Made by a program: the position numbers and the translations under genes. Of a stretch of 64,000 bases of DNA, positions 24,460 through 34,467 are shown in pieces. Each line of letters starts with the position of its first letter. Position 1 is the first letter of the stretch. Below the pieces are notes generated by a model. The model was given only the letters and a program-made list of their open reading frames with translations, ran no database searches and was not told the origin of the DNA. Origin of the DNA: Linanthus parryae (Eukaryota; Streptophyta; Magnoliopsida; Ericales; Polemoniaceae); the NCBI GenBank assembly GCA_023055425.1, contig JALGPY010000003.1, positions 66,820,991 through 66,884,990 of the forward strand, given 5' to 3'.

Positions 24460-25548
24460 ATTATGAAAACAAATTAATTCCACAATGATAAAATTGTGAT
24501 ATAATTGTAAGATGAAAAAGTTTCCTTCCTGAGGAGTAATGTTATGGCTTTAAGTTTTGGATTCAAAGGTTAAGTTTTTGTTGGTGGTTTCTTCAAGGTA
24601 ATTGATGTTTTATTAGTTTTACTAGTAAATTGTATTTGCAGTATATGTACATGCAGCACTACTCTACGATGTAGTTAGTACTTTAGTTCATAGTGAGTTG
24701 TATGCTAAAGAATGAACTAGATAGAAGAAGTTCATTCACATATTGGCTCCCTGATAAATTACGAAAAAAGTTTTGCCAAGTTGAGATGAGTATAATTGGA
24801 TCCTTTTTTTATCCAATTTGAAAGTGAACTACTTAACTTTGATCTCAAGTTACTAGAGATTTGACTATAAATTAATCCAAATGAAAATGTTACAGTTTGA
24901 TCGGATCACATAATCATCACAATGAAGCACCATGTAATTGATCGCTCCATATGCATGAACGTAGTTTAAGTATATGACTTGCACATGGAGTTTAAGTTAT
25001 TAATTTGAGTAGCATAACACGGTTAATGTGTTTAAATAAATTATCATCACCGTAAAACTGAATCGACGCAATAAAAAACGAGTGGTCTCTACATGCTATG
25101 TTAGCGTACAGGAAAGCCTTCTCTGGATTACAAGGAATTCTGTGGATCACAAGGAAAACCTTCTTTAAATTTTCCAAAAATTTCTTTCTCCTCACACAGA
25201 CGTCAAAAGTCGTTTAGGAAAAATAAAAAATCTTTTAGGCAGTATATAATATTCACACACTGAAAGGACTTAACCGATATCATCATCCTCACCGTATACA
25301 CACTCACTAAAGAGTTTTTTCGATAATGAGAATATGTTGATTTTCCTGATAATCTTCTTGCTGCTTTCAATTTCATCCTCACAGGAAACTATGAGATGTT
25401 TAGGGCTTCACTTACGGGCAAATTAAGTGCATTGTTCAAGCTAAAGAATTTGGGTACTCATTGCAGCCTATGCCGTTCTACAAATATTTTCTTGACCCCT
25501 AAATCTTTCTTTCATATTTCTTAAAGAGCCAGAGCATATCCTCTTATG
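24460..25548. other. Spacer, no gene recognised
   Basis: AT-rich DNA with one 67-codon minus-strand frame (24992-25195) rich in Lys, Phe and Ile, which I do not recognise and do not regard as a gene. The right part (25200-25548) may be LTR sequence of the copia remnant that follows, because that remnant ends in a polypurine-like tract at about 25549. Confidence 0.4.
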
Positions 25549-25554
25549 ACCCCC

Positions 25555-25659
25555 TCAAATTGATGGTACATTGTGGACCATCAGTGTGATCTTGAATGAA
25601 TTGAAGTGTGGAATTGGTAAGCCTTTCATGAAGATGTCATCAAGCTACTCGGTAGCTGA
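25555..25659 (-). pseudogene. Copia RNase H C-terminal scrap
   Basis: On the minus strand, LDDIFMKGLPIPHF corresponds to the QLADIFTKALP motif that closes copia RNase H. It is followed about 20 codons later by a stop and a GAGGGGGTC polypurine-like stretch. Upstream there is an in-frame stop and the sequence runs into A(+). This is most likely the 3' tip of yet another minus-strand copia element that A(+) inserted into or beside. Only about 30 residues remain. Confidence 0.45.
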
Positions 25660-25847
25660 TATAAAAGACACGCAAAGTTCATTTTCAAGTACTTTTTTGT
25701 GCCAAAATGATAACGTAGTTCTTTCGGTTTGCTACGTGTATCACTACTACTGTTATAAAATTATGCGTAGCGTTCAAGGGCAGCTTTGTAATTAACACAA
25801 ACTCTAAGAGATACGCTGCAATAAGTTAGAAGTTTGTCTATAAATAC

Positions 25848-26496
25848 TGTTAGGGATTTTTATAAAAATTCCAAAACTTTTATTATAAATCATTATTATA
25901 ATTATATTTCTAAAATAGTCTTAAAGATGTTGGTTACTACATATTTGTAACTCCCCCATTATTAGAGTATTAAACATGAAATATTTGGTTTAATGTAGCA
26001 TTATTGGGAGGTGGTTATTATGACCATAACTCCAATATTAATACTAGGGGGTTACTAGTTTCTATGCACATCTATATATATGTGAGTGTCATGGGAGATG
26101 GAGGGGGAGAATAGGTAATAAGAGCTCACATAGAAAAGTACTAGAGTGTACTACAATATATGAAATATATTTTAAGTATTCTATATAGTATATTATGAAA
26201 CTCTTGTTTTTGGGCAACAACGGTTAGTGACGGTTCACAAGTCCTACAACCGGCGTGACGCTTGTAGGAGCTGGCTCGAGTGTGGGTTGAATCCTACTTT
26301 GTAGCATACCGGTAGCACCCTCACGTGGGGAGGATCTACGTTGTAGGACAATGTCCTACATAACATGCCTCTCACACCCAGGCCAGCAAATCCAATTTAC
26401 ATTATGTTGATTTATTATTGTTTTATTGTTTATAGTATCTCTAACAAGACTAATGTTTTGATTTCATATTGTGTATTTCGACGCAGATGACTAACA
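25848..26496 (+). repeat. Element F 5' LTR
   Basis: Contains TATA-like runs at about 26155-26200. It also has two hairpin-capable palindromes: CCTACAA..TTGTAGG at about 26243-26268, and TGTAGGAC-AAT-GTCCTACA at 26342-26360, an 8-bp perfect stem. It is identical to the 3' LTR except at 26070. Confidence 0.95.
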
Positions 26497-26511
26497 ATCT
26501 ACAACGTAGAT
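26497..26511 (+). other. Hairpin in place of a tRNA primer site, element F
   Basis: ATCTAC-AAC-GTAGAT directly follows the 5' LTR and forms a perfect six-pair stem. A tRNA primer site should begin TGG at this position; none is present within the next dozen bases. The priming mode is therefore unknown. Confidence 0.6.
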
Positions 26512-29500
26512 CATTTAACAATATGTGTTTACAACTGAAGTTGCTATGAAGAGATATCGATCAAAGGAGTGCTACGATATTTTATATAGAAATTTTGAGA
26601 TCTTTCCAATCTTGATCATATACCACATCTACGTTAATTATTAGATCAATTATCTCTTTGTCTTATATAATAACATGATTATGTGAAATGCATCATCTTT
26701 CGATCACTTTATCAATATGGGACTTTTGCGGTGGTGACTAGTTTAGAGTACAAAAAATGATTATAAAATATTTATGTATAGGAAATGTTGGGGTCTTGTT
26801 AGATCTCCTATCAACCATTGAGGTAAAGGAGCTTCCTTCATTTCCAATTTAGACATGCGTAAACATATATTATGTTTTGATGTGTTTATAATCAAGATTT
26901 TTTTGTTTTCTTGTTGCGTACTAATGAATGTTTTATTTCTTATTCTAATAGTTGCATGTAGAAACGCATTCATAAATTAGTATACCCATCATGTTATTTT
27001 GAGAGATAACAAGTCATGTCTAGAGCATGTAAATATTCTTTTAATAAGATAATTGCATAAAGAGTATTGCATAATTGATTTCTTACAATAATTTTGATGT
27101 TAGTTGAAATTGAGTTTTCTTCCAAATAGTATGGATACTCGGGGTCGATGTCTATTTGGAAATGTGTTGCTTGGAGCACTAGAGTTTAGTTTTCAATTCC
27201 AGTACATGTAATTTTCTTCTTTGTTTCAGAATTAATTAGATTAATATTTCTTATAGCCTACTTTTCCAGGTTTCTTCATGGAGTTCTATTAAGCTATTGG
27301 GACTTCATTGCTATTGATGGATGATATTGGAGGTCATCGATTTTATTGGATTTATTATTCTCATATGACGAGACGTTCTCATATTTTTTGGCGCAAGTGA
27401 AATGGATCTCCAAAAAGAGTTATATAGTTCTTGATCTTGGTAGCTTATGGAGTACATATGTTATGGAGCAATTATTTCTTGGGGTAAATGGAAGATGTTT
27501 ATTCTTGAAGACAAATCATTTGGAATACGTTTACTATGGTGCCCTTGGATATTCTTATTGGTCCTGCATATACGGGTTTCTTATCAATTTTCGAGGAACT
27601 CCATATTATTCTCATAATGAAGAACTTCTATATTCTCAAAGAAGATGAAAATTACGTGGACGTAATTTGACAGGCTCGGTTTCTTAAACGCTTTCCTCCA
27701 TATATTTATTTTTATTGTTTTTGTGTAGCATTCTATAATAATCATGTTGTGAGAAAATATTGCACCACATCAATGAAAAATTATGTTGGTATATTTTATT
27801 TCATGAGAAGTTATAATATAACTTTCCGAAGTGAGAATAAAAAAAAAATGGGGTTTGACATAAAATTGAAATTCACCAAATGGTTCGTAATGAAATTTCA
27901 CAAGTTAGAAATAATTTATTCGAGGATGGAATATATTTCTGTATCTTGACAAAATTGTGTTTATTTTCCTTTTTGAGTATCATTGCTTTAAATATTTTCC
28001 CATTGTGAGGTTTAAAATGTGGGGGTTACTTGATTACATTTAATTGTATATTTTTATGAGCATTTGATATGTAGGAGTTACATAAGATAATGTAAAGAAT
28101 ATAATTTTATGTGCATGCATGAATTAAGTGTTAGTTTATTTTGATAGTGTAACATATGGATATCACTTAATAAAAATAATATTGTGGTCAAGTAAAATAT
28201 TGCTATTATGTCTTGAAATTTATATTGTCATTCCTAACATCATTTTTATTGACTTGTTGAATTTGGTATTTGCATTAAGTGTGATTTATGTGACTCCATG
28301 TGTAAGAAAAAATGTGGGGGTTGCAAATGAAAATTGTTCATAGTCTTATACACGTGTGACTTAACTAATAGCAATATTTTGGAGATGCAACATGTTATCA
28401 TTTTGTGGATTCTATAGTCATCCCTTATTGTCTATTGTTTTACATTAAGTACAATTATGTGTCTCATTGAATATGAGATAATGTGGGGGTTATAAAGGAG
28501 ACATGTGAATCATTATCTTAGTGACGTGATTTTCAATAGTCATATTCTCGATGATGCGATAATTCTTTGATGACATTTATATATATATTTTTTTACCAAT
28601 AAAATTACTAATTTTGCATCTAGTGCAAATGTTGTGCTTCACAGGTTAAATTTGGTGTACATCGAATGTGACATAGAATTGATGGTGAAAATATAGCAAG
28701 ATGGGAAGCGCACATTTCACGATGCACGAGAATGAGAACGATTCAATAAAAGCATATACATGTATATTATTGGTTCCATAGTCCCTAAGTCTTGGGATGG
28801 AGTTTTAAAATTCTTGATGGATTCCACCATTGAAAAATGAAAAATATTTATAAAAAAAATAATATTGTCATATGGCTAAGATTCGCATAAATGACCATTG
28901 AGGGTCTAATTAATCTAGGAGCGGAGTCCTAAATATGTCGAGGGGGATGGGCTAAGCCCAAAATATAGTCACCGCTGGAGGTAACCCAATCTCTGTGACT
29001 GGAGATCCCATGAAGGAGATTCAATGGGTAGAAACAATCCACGATGAGTGACTGAGATTTCCAGCACTTAATTATAGGAGAAGTCTAAGACTCTCCTCCC
29101 ATCCCTATGGCATTGTGCTGTGATGAAAAAAAAATTGTGACGTTAAGGTTGGGTTTTAACCCTTAATGGATCCAAGGCGAGTATTTGTCGCAAGGTATGG
29201 GTCACACATACCCTTGGAGGATTCACCTAAGTGAGAGTCGCCTTGAGGCCGAGGCTATGGGATTGGGCTATTCCCTAGAGGCTCTCATGATTTGATTCGA
29301 GTGCATGGCCGTAAAGCACTAACCCGCGAACCATGTCCAATACGGGTACTGTGTGTGTTTCAGTCGAGTTCGGGTTCAAAAGGTCTAGTTCAAGGTGTAG
29401 TCCACTATGATCTTTCCGGGTGAGATTGTCATCACTAAGTGAGGTTCAAGTCGGAAGACACCTCACCTATTGCGCAGTATGAAAGTTGCCCATTATTTTA

Positions 29501-29581
29501 TTGTTACATATATTATTCTATTATTTTATTTATTTGTTCTTATTGAGGTCATTTTAAAGTTTTGAAATTTTGTGGGGGGAT
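26512..29581 (+). other. Element F internal region, non-coding
   Basis: The largest frame is 100 codons (27346-27648) and is rich in Tyr, Phe and Trp with no known motif. The first half is AT-rich. The second half (about 28870-29480) is GC-richer and looks like structured non-coding RNA sequence, with TGGAGGTAACCCAATCTC, GACTGGAGATCCCATGAAGG and similar blocks. I recall similar text from large non-coding plant LTR elements, but I cannot verify that here. A packaging or dimerisation role is a guess. Confidence 0.6.
28017..28491 (+). repeat. Three ATGTGGGGGTT motifs in element F
   Basis: ATGTGGGGGTT occurs at 28017, 28312 and 28481. Each copy resembles the element's own polypurine tract at about 29571 (TTGTGGGGGGATT) and is preceded by an A-rich run. 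They may mark decayed copies of the 3' region or extra plus-strand priming sites. Confidence 0.7.
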
Positions 29582-30230
29582 TGTTAGGGATTTTTATAAA
29601 AATTCCAAAACTTTTATTATAAATCATTATTATAATTATATTTCTAAAATAGTCTTAAAGATGTTGGTTACTACATATTTGTAACTCCCCCATTATTAGA
29701 GTATTAAACATGAAATATTTGGTTTAATGTAGCATTATTGGGAGGTGGTTATTATGACCATAACTCCAATATTAATACTAGGGGGTTACTAGTTTCTATG
29801 CACGTCTATATATATGTGAGTGTCATGGGAGATGGAGGGGGAGAATAGGTAATAAGAGCTCACATAGAAAAGTACTAGAGTGTACTACAATATATGAAAT
29901 ATATTTTAAGTATTCTATATAGTATATTATGAAACTCTTGTTTTTGGGCAACAACGGTTAGTGACGGTTCACAAGTCCTACAACCGGCGTGACGCTTGTA
30001 GGAGCTGGCTCGAGTGTGGGTTGAATCCTACTTTGTAGCATACCGGTAGCACCCTCACGTGGGGAGGATCTACGTTGTAGGACAATGTCCTACATAACAT
30101 GCCTCTCACACCCAGGCCAGCAAATCCAATTTACATTATGTTGATTTATTATTGTTTTATTGTTTATAGTATCTCTAACAAGACTAATGTTTTGATTTCA
30201 TATTGTGTATTTCGACGCAGATGACTAACA
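29582..30230 (+). repeat. Element F 3' LTR
   Basis: 649 bp, the same length as the 5' LTR, preceded by a polypurine tract and followed by target duplication aatac. Confidence 0.95.
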
Positions 30231-30235
30231 AATAC

Positions 30236-30513
30236 AGACAGCTTCACAATAAATCATAAGTGGTAAAATACACATACGTGAGAACTCTAATTCTCTCTCT
30301 AATATTAATTCAAAGGCGGAAAGTGCATGAAACATCGTGTTCGCCCTAGATGTTCGCACGGATTGCTAGGAGGACGAGGAATGTGAATACAAGCGCAACA
30401 AGACCGGGTTAGTCGTCTGTGGACAATTACACTACAAGAGGTAAACGCCTAAAAAGTTTATGTTGTAATTATCATGCTTTGATTTACCTCATGTATAGTA
30501 GTATTTTTCTTCA
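30236..30513 (+). repeat. Copia element A(+) LTR, downstream part
   Basis: This continues the A(+) LTR after element F. The part before F (about 25680-25847) ends TCTATAAATAC, so F landed at the TATA box. This part ends TTCTTCA just before the primer site. It aligns with the reverse of 20823-21130. Confidence 0.65.
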
Positions 30514-30514
30514 T

Positions 30515-30527
30515 TGGTATCAGAGCC
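30515..30527 (+). other. Element A(+) primer-binding site (tRNA-iMet)
   Basis: TGGTATCAGAGCC lies one base after the LTR end CA. It is a standard iMet primer site and it fixes the LTR inner boundary. Confidence 0.85.
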
Positions 30528-32191
30528 ATAGCTCGTATTTCGTGCCTGGTAACCCGAACTCGTAGCTGATCTGGAAATATCGTTTTTTGTAACTTAGTTT
30601 TAAGTGTGCGAATTACATATCTTCCGTAGATCTTCTCACGAGGATTCCAGAAATATCTTGTTTGTATTTTTTGATAAATGTATCGAAAGTTATGATCATT
30701 TAAAGTTTCTGCGCTGTATAAATTTGTACTGCCTAGATCTGTAAAATAAAACGTGTTTTTCAAAACATGTTAAAATCAAGATTTTGACACATCATCGGGA
30801 TCGAGACGGCAAGACAAGACACCGGTGTAGAGATCGTCGGAAACATAGCACGGGAAGGCGGCGGGTGGGTCTCACGCGCCGGCCAACAACGCCACCACGC
30901 GCAGCCACACGCGCTACCTAACGTGGTTGCTAGGGATGAAGTGCCATGACACATGGCAGTGACACATCAGCTGGATGATGTCGATGCATATATCGTGGTG
31001 CGTTGATGTGGCATGCACATACTGCCTAGAGGCTGCCATGGAAGCCATATGTCGCTGACTGGACCGCCATGTGGCGTCCGAGTCAGCAACCTGCTGATGT
31101 GGTGAAGCTCCGTGGGCAGCGCTTGTCGTGGCCTCCAGTCACTGTTTTCATCCAATGTTTTTCCTATCTAATAACATTTCATGTTTCCTAGAATTTTTCA
31201 TAATTTTTGAAAAGCAAAAAATTGCAATTATCTAAATATTAGTTAATTCTTGATTGGCACACTTTTTCGAGACAACTAAGTGACCTAACACACTGTTTTG
31301 ACCCCAATTTTATTCTGGAGACTAAACCCATATTTCTCTATTCTCTAGAAGAGGACGGGAGACTATAGGAGGTTTAGAACTTTATTTGATCATGTAGTGT
31401 ACTTAATTAATTTATTACTCATTTCCAGTAATTGCTATATATTTCTGGAAATTTTCAGAAAATTTGAGAATGCTTATTATTATGTTTTATACATATTTGT
31501 GGGTTGAATGTATGTGTTTTGTGCATGGATGCGGCATAGATGTGATTGTTTACTATATATGGGTTGGTTTTGATTTAATAATTTATAAGTTTTATTATGT
31601 AATCAAAATACAGTACGCGTGTTGTGCCTCTCTTGTTCTCTCTTCTTATCCAACCTACTCCCCTCATCACGAGGTCATTCTTATTAGAAATAAGATAGTT
31701 GGTGAGTTTGAAGATTAAATAATTAAGAGATGGCCAAACTTAGAAACATGAAGGATGATGCATGGAGGAAAGACGAATTCAAAGACTTCGCGAAATGTAT
31801 TCTGGAGAGAAGAGGATGCGAGGAGCTGAATTCATGAATTGCACACGAGGTGTTCTCATTTATGAGAATGCAAACCTTAGTGGCGGCATCCTTGCATATT
31901 TTTCTTATATGCTCATGTATGCTTGTTTTATTTTTCTTAACTGCGTGTGATTGGATATATCGCTATATCTCGTATAACCCTGCATGCTAAGGAACTAAAA
32001 CAAAATTAGCTTACGTTCGAGACATGATCAAAATTGATACGAAAACATAACAGACAAGATTTTATTCCTAGGACATATGCTCGGTTTTGGTTTAGTACTT
32101 ATGCAACAGTATTAAGTTTTAATCAGTGACTCATGTTAAAAAGCTAAATAAATGCCAGTATTAATTTCTACATGTCTCGTATTTTTCAGTT
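30528..32191 (+). other. Element A(+) untranslated leader
   Basis: A 1.7-kb leader. Its GC-rich first part (30780-31140) carries repeated GATGTGG/CACATC blocks, and its AT-rich second part is shared with A(-) at about 10870-11830. It ends TTTTTCAG just before the gag ATG. Short frames here are not supported as genes. Confidence 0.6.
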
Positions 32192-33015
32192 ATGTTAAAA
32201 TCTAATACCGTTGTTGATTCTGCTAAAGTTTTGAAGCTTAATGGTGAAACTTACAACATGTGGAGTTGTCGTGCTATGTACTATATGCGACAAATAGATT
32301 TTTCGGACCACCTTCAGACGGTCATGGCCGAACCTGTGGCACCTGAATCAGGAACCTCAAATGCACATAGACGCGATCTCTGGACTACCAAAATTATGAG
32401 GCCGCATATAGGAAAGTGTGCTATAGTTTGATGTGCCTGATGGAGGATGACCTCATCAGAGAGTTTGAAAACCTTCGTTAGTGCAAAGGAAATGTGGGAA
32501 TCGATAAAAGACAAGTATGGAACCAACTCTTCTACTAAATTGTGCGTCGTGAGTATGATATTTGACTCATATCACAAGAAACCTGAGCACTCGATGATAC
32601 AACATCTTAGGGCTATGTCATTTATGATCAGGGAGCTGCCCGCCACTGGGAATACTTTATCTAATGAGAAAAAAGTGCAAATTGTGTTGCGATCTCTCCC
32701 ACGCTCATGGGATGACATGAATCAAAATATGACACTCAACATGGATGTCAATAAGTTTGAGGATATCAAGCGTCACCTACTTTTGGAGTCTGGGCAATTA
32801 GCCATTGCTAAGACTGCCAGCTAGGTACTATTGGTAGACGTTCCCCGTGCCCGGGTGTGTAGGCCTCGTGGCAGTGGGAAGAAAGCAGATCAAGATGCTA
32901 AGGGAAAGGAAAAAGTTGTTTATGGCCAATTAAAAAGCTTAGAAAAGTCAAGAGGAGTCGGAAGGCTAGAAACATGAAAAAGGTTGTGTGCCACAATTGT
33001 CGAAAGACTAGACAT
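32192..33015 (+). pseudogene. Gag of copia element A(+), broken
   Basis: Gag should coat the element RNA. The N-terminal part starts at 32192 (KLNGETYNMWSCRAMYYMR, the UBN2-type gag opening) and runs 79 codons to a stop at 32431. A frameshift leads into a second frame, 32447-32824, containing SNEKKVQIVLRSLPRSWDDM, the conserved central gag block, then a stop. The CX2CX4HX4C knuckle begins at about 32990 (CHNCRKTRHFS) and is cut by element B between its His and last Cys. The last Cys (RDC) is found at 41538-41546 after B. At least two breaks predate or accompany the B insertion. Confidence 0.8.
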
Positions 33016-33020
33016 TTTTC

Positions 33021-34453
33021 TGTAGGGTTTTGATTCATGGATCGCACAATGAAAGCATAATCAAACATAAAACCATGCAAAACCCTCCAAGGATCACAAG
33101 TCAAGAGACATAACGATGGTAAAGGCTAGAAATCATAAACACACCTTTGGGTTCTCCTTGATGACTTCAACCGCGAATAATGTCACGTTCTCTATAGTTG
33201 ATCCACGCCTAGAGTTGATCCTAGATCTCCCAACTCCTTTGGTGCTAGCCCGGAAGAGGAAGAGGAAGAAGAAATCACGCAAAACGAGACGCAAAGGAGG
33301 GTCTCGGCCTCCTTTGGCCGACGGGGACGGGGCGGCGGCAAGGGGGCGGACGGGCCTCCTTGTTGCTTGCTCTCTCTCCTTTTGTTCTCTCCCACTCTTG
33401 TTATGTTCACTTAATGAGCATAAGTTATGTGGGAAGGAAGGAAGGAAGGTCCTTTATATAGTCCAACAACTCCTTGTTAACTACCTAAAGGACTTATTCT
33501 AGTCCAACTAGAATTCAATTTAGTCCCTTCCTTGCAAATTAGTCCCTACTAAGTTTGCAAGGGTTTGCAAAGTGATCCTTCTAATTAATTAATCCAATTA
33601 ATTAATTCCCAAATCTAGTTCAACTCTAAATAGCGTGTGACCCCATAGGTTCTATCTAGTTGGTAGCAACTATTTGCTAATATGGAGCGGTCTCTAGCAA
33701 AACATCCATTCTAGCCAACTAATAGAATAGTCATCTTGACAACCTTTGTACAAGTAATTGTCTCATCCCTTTGTTTCTATATCCGGATTGGACACGAGAC
33801 ATACAAGTCACACTCGTATATCCAATCCATAGTTTCTCGATCCATGGGAATAGCCTTATTCGTGCAAATAACATCATTATCCAATATTGATTTATTTGAG
33901 TCTGGCCAGACATTCTATAAGCACTATCCCTCGAGTGGCCTAGGATATTTACTCCCGTTATGTGGGAGGGACAAATCCTCTCTACGTCCACTACGATCTC
34001 TAAGCTTGCTTCTTATTGTATCCAGTACACGCCTTTATAACTACCCAGTTACGGTGTAGCGTTTAACGCTACCAAGATCACAATAATCCACAACTAGAAT
34101 ATCTAGTGACTTCAAGTCTAAGGATGACAATACCATTGCACCGCGAGAAGCGCTTGTGACTCAACATAACGTGTATGTAGCCTTCTCGGAGATGGGTCAA
34201 TCCAGTGCAACATTCCGTAATGCACACCTATGTGTTGGATCGTGATATCTCCATATCAATCCAACCCCATACTAGTCTATAGATGATTGTCCCATTTAAT
34301 CATTATACTTGACTAGGGATATTTAAGATAAACAACACAATTGTAAATCTAAGGACTTCATTATATTAAATATCCAATAAATAATAAATGAATTTTCTAG
34401 CCATACACAAATTCATACTTAACTAGATTGCCTCTAGGGGATCTATTCCATTA
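33021..34453 (-). repeat. Element B 3' LTR
   Basis: Its sense start is mutated to TAATGG (TGTTGG in the 5' LTR). It includes a sense TATA box within CTATATAAAGGACC near 33450-33463. It has the same length as the 5' LTR. Confidence 0.95.
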
Positions 34454-34465
34454 GTCTCCCACTTG
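34454..34465 (-). other. Element B polypurine tract
   Basis: In sense, CAAGTGGGAGAC directly precedes the 3' LTR and primes plus-strand synthesis. Confidence 0.9.
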
Positions 34466-34467
34466 CA

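Larger units (their letters stand above)
25848..30230 (+). mobile_element. Non-autonomous LTR retrotransposon F, very young
   Basis: It has two 649-bp LTRs (25848-26496 and 29582-30230), TGTTAG...CTAACA ends and a perfect 5-bp target duplication aatac (25843-25847 and 30231-30235). The LTRs differ at one base only (A at 26070, G at 29804), so insertion was recent. The 3.1-kb internal part has no ORF above 100 codons and no gag or pol motif. A GTGGGGGGAT polypurine tract precedes the 3' LTR. This is the layout of a LARD-type element moved by another element's proteins. It sits next to the TATA box inside the A(+) LTR. Confidence 0.93.

Noticed and set aside
27346..27648. 100-codon ORF inside element F
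   Set aside because: No recognisable domain, strong Tyr/Phe bias from AT-rich DNA, and the neighbouring sequence in all frames is similar. Not enough to call a gene.
33116..33502. 128-codon plus-strand ORF with Arg/Lys and Ser/Leu runs, and its near twin at 40195-40518
   Set aside because: Both lie inside the two LTRs of element B on the antisense strand. They recur because the LTRs recur.
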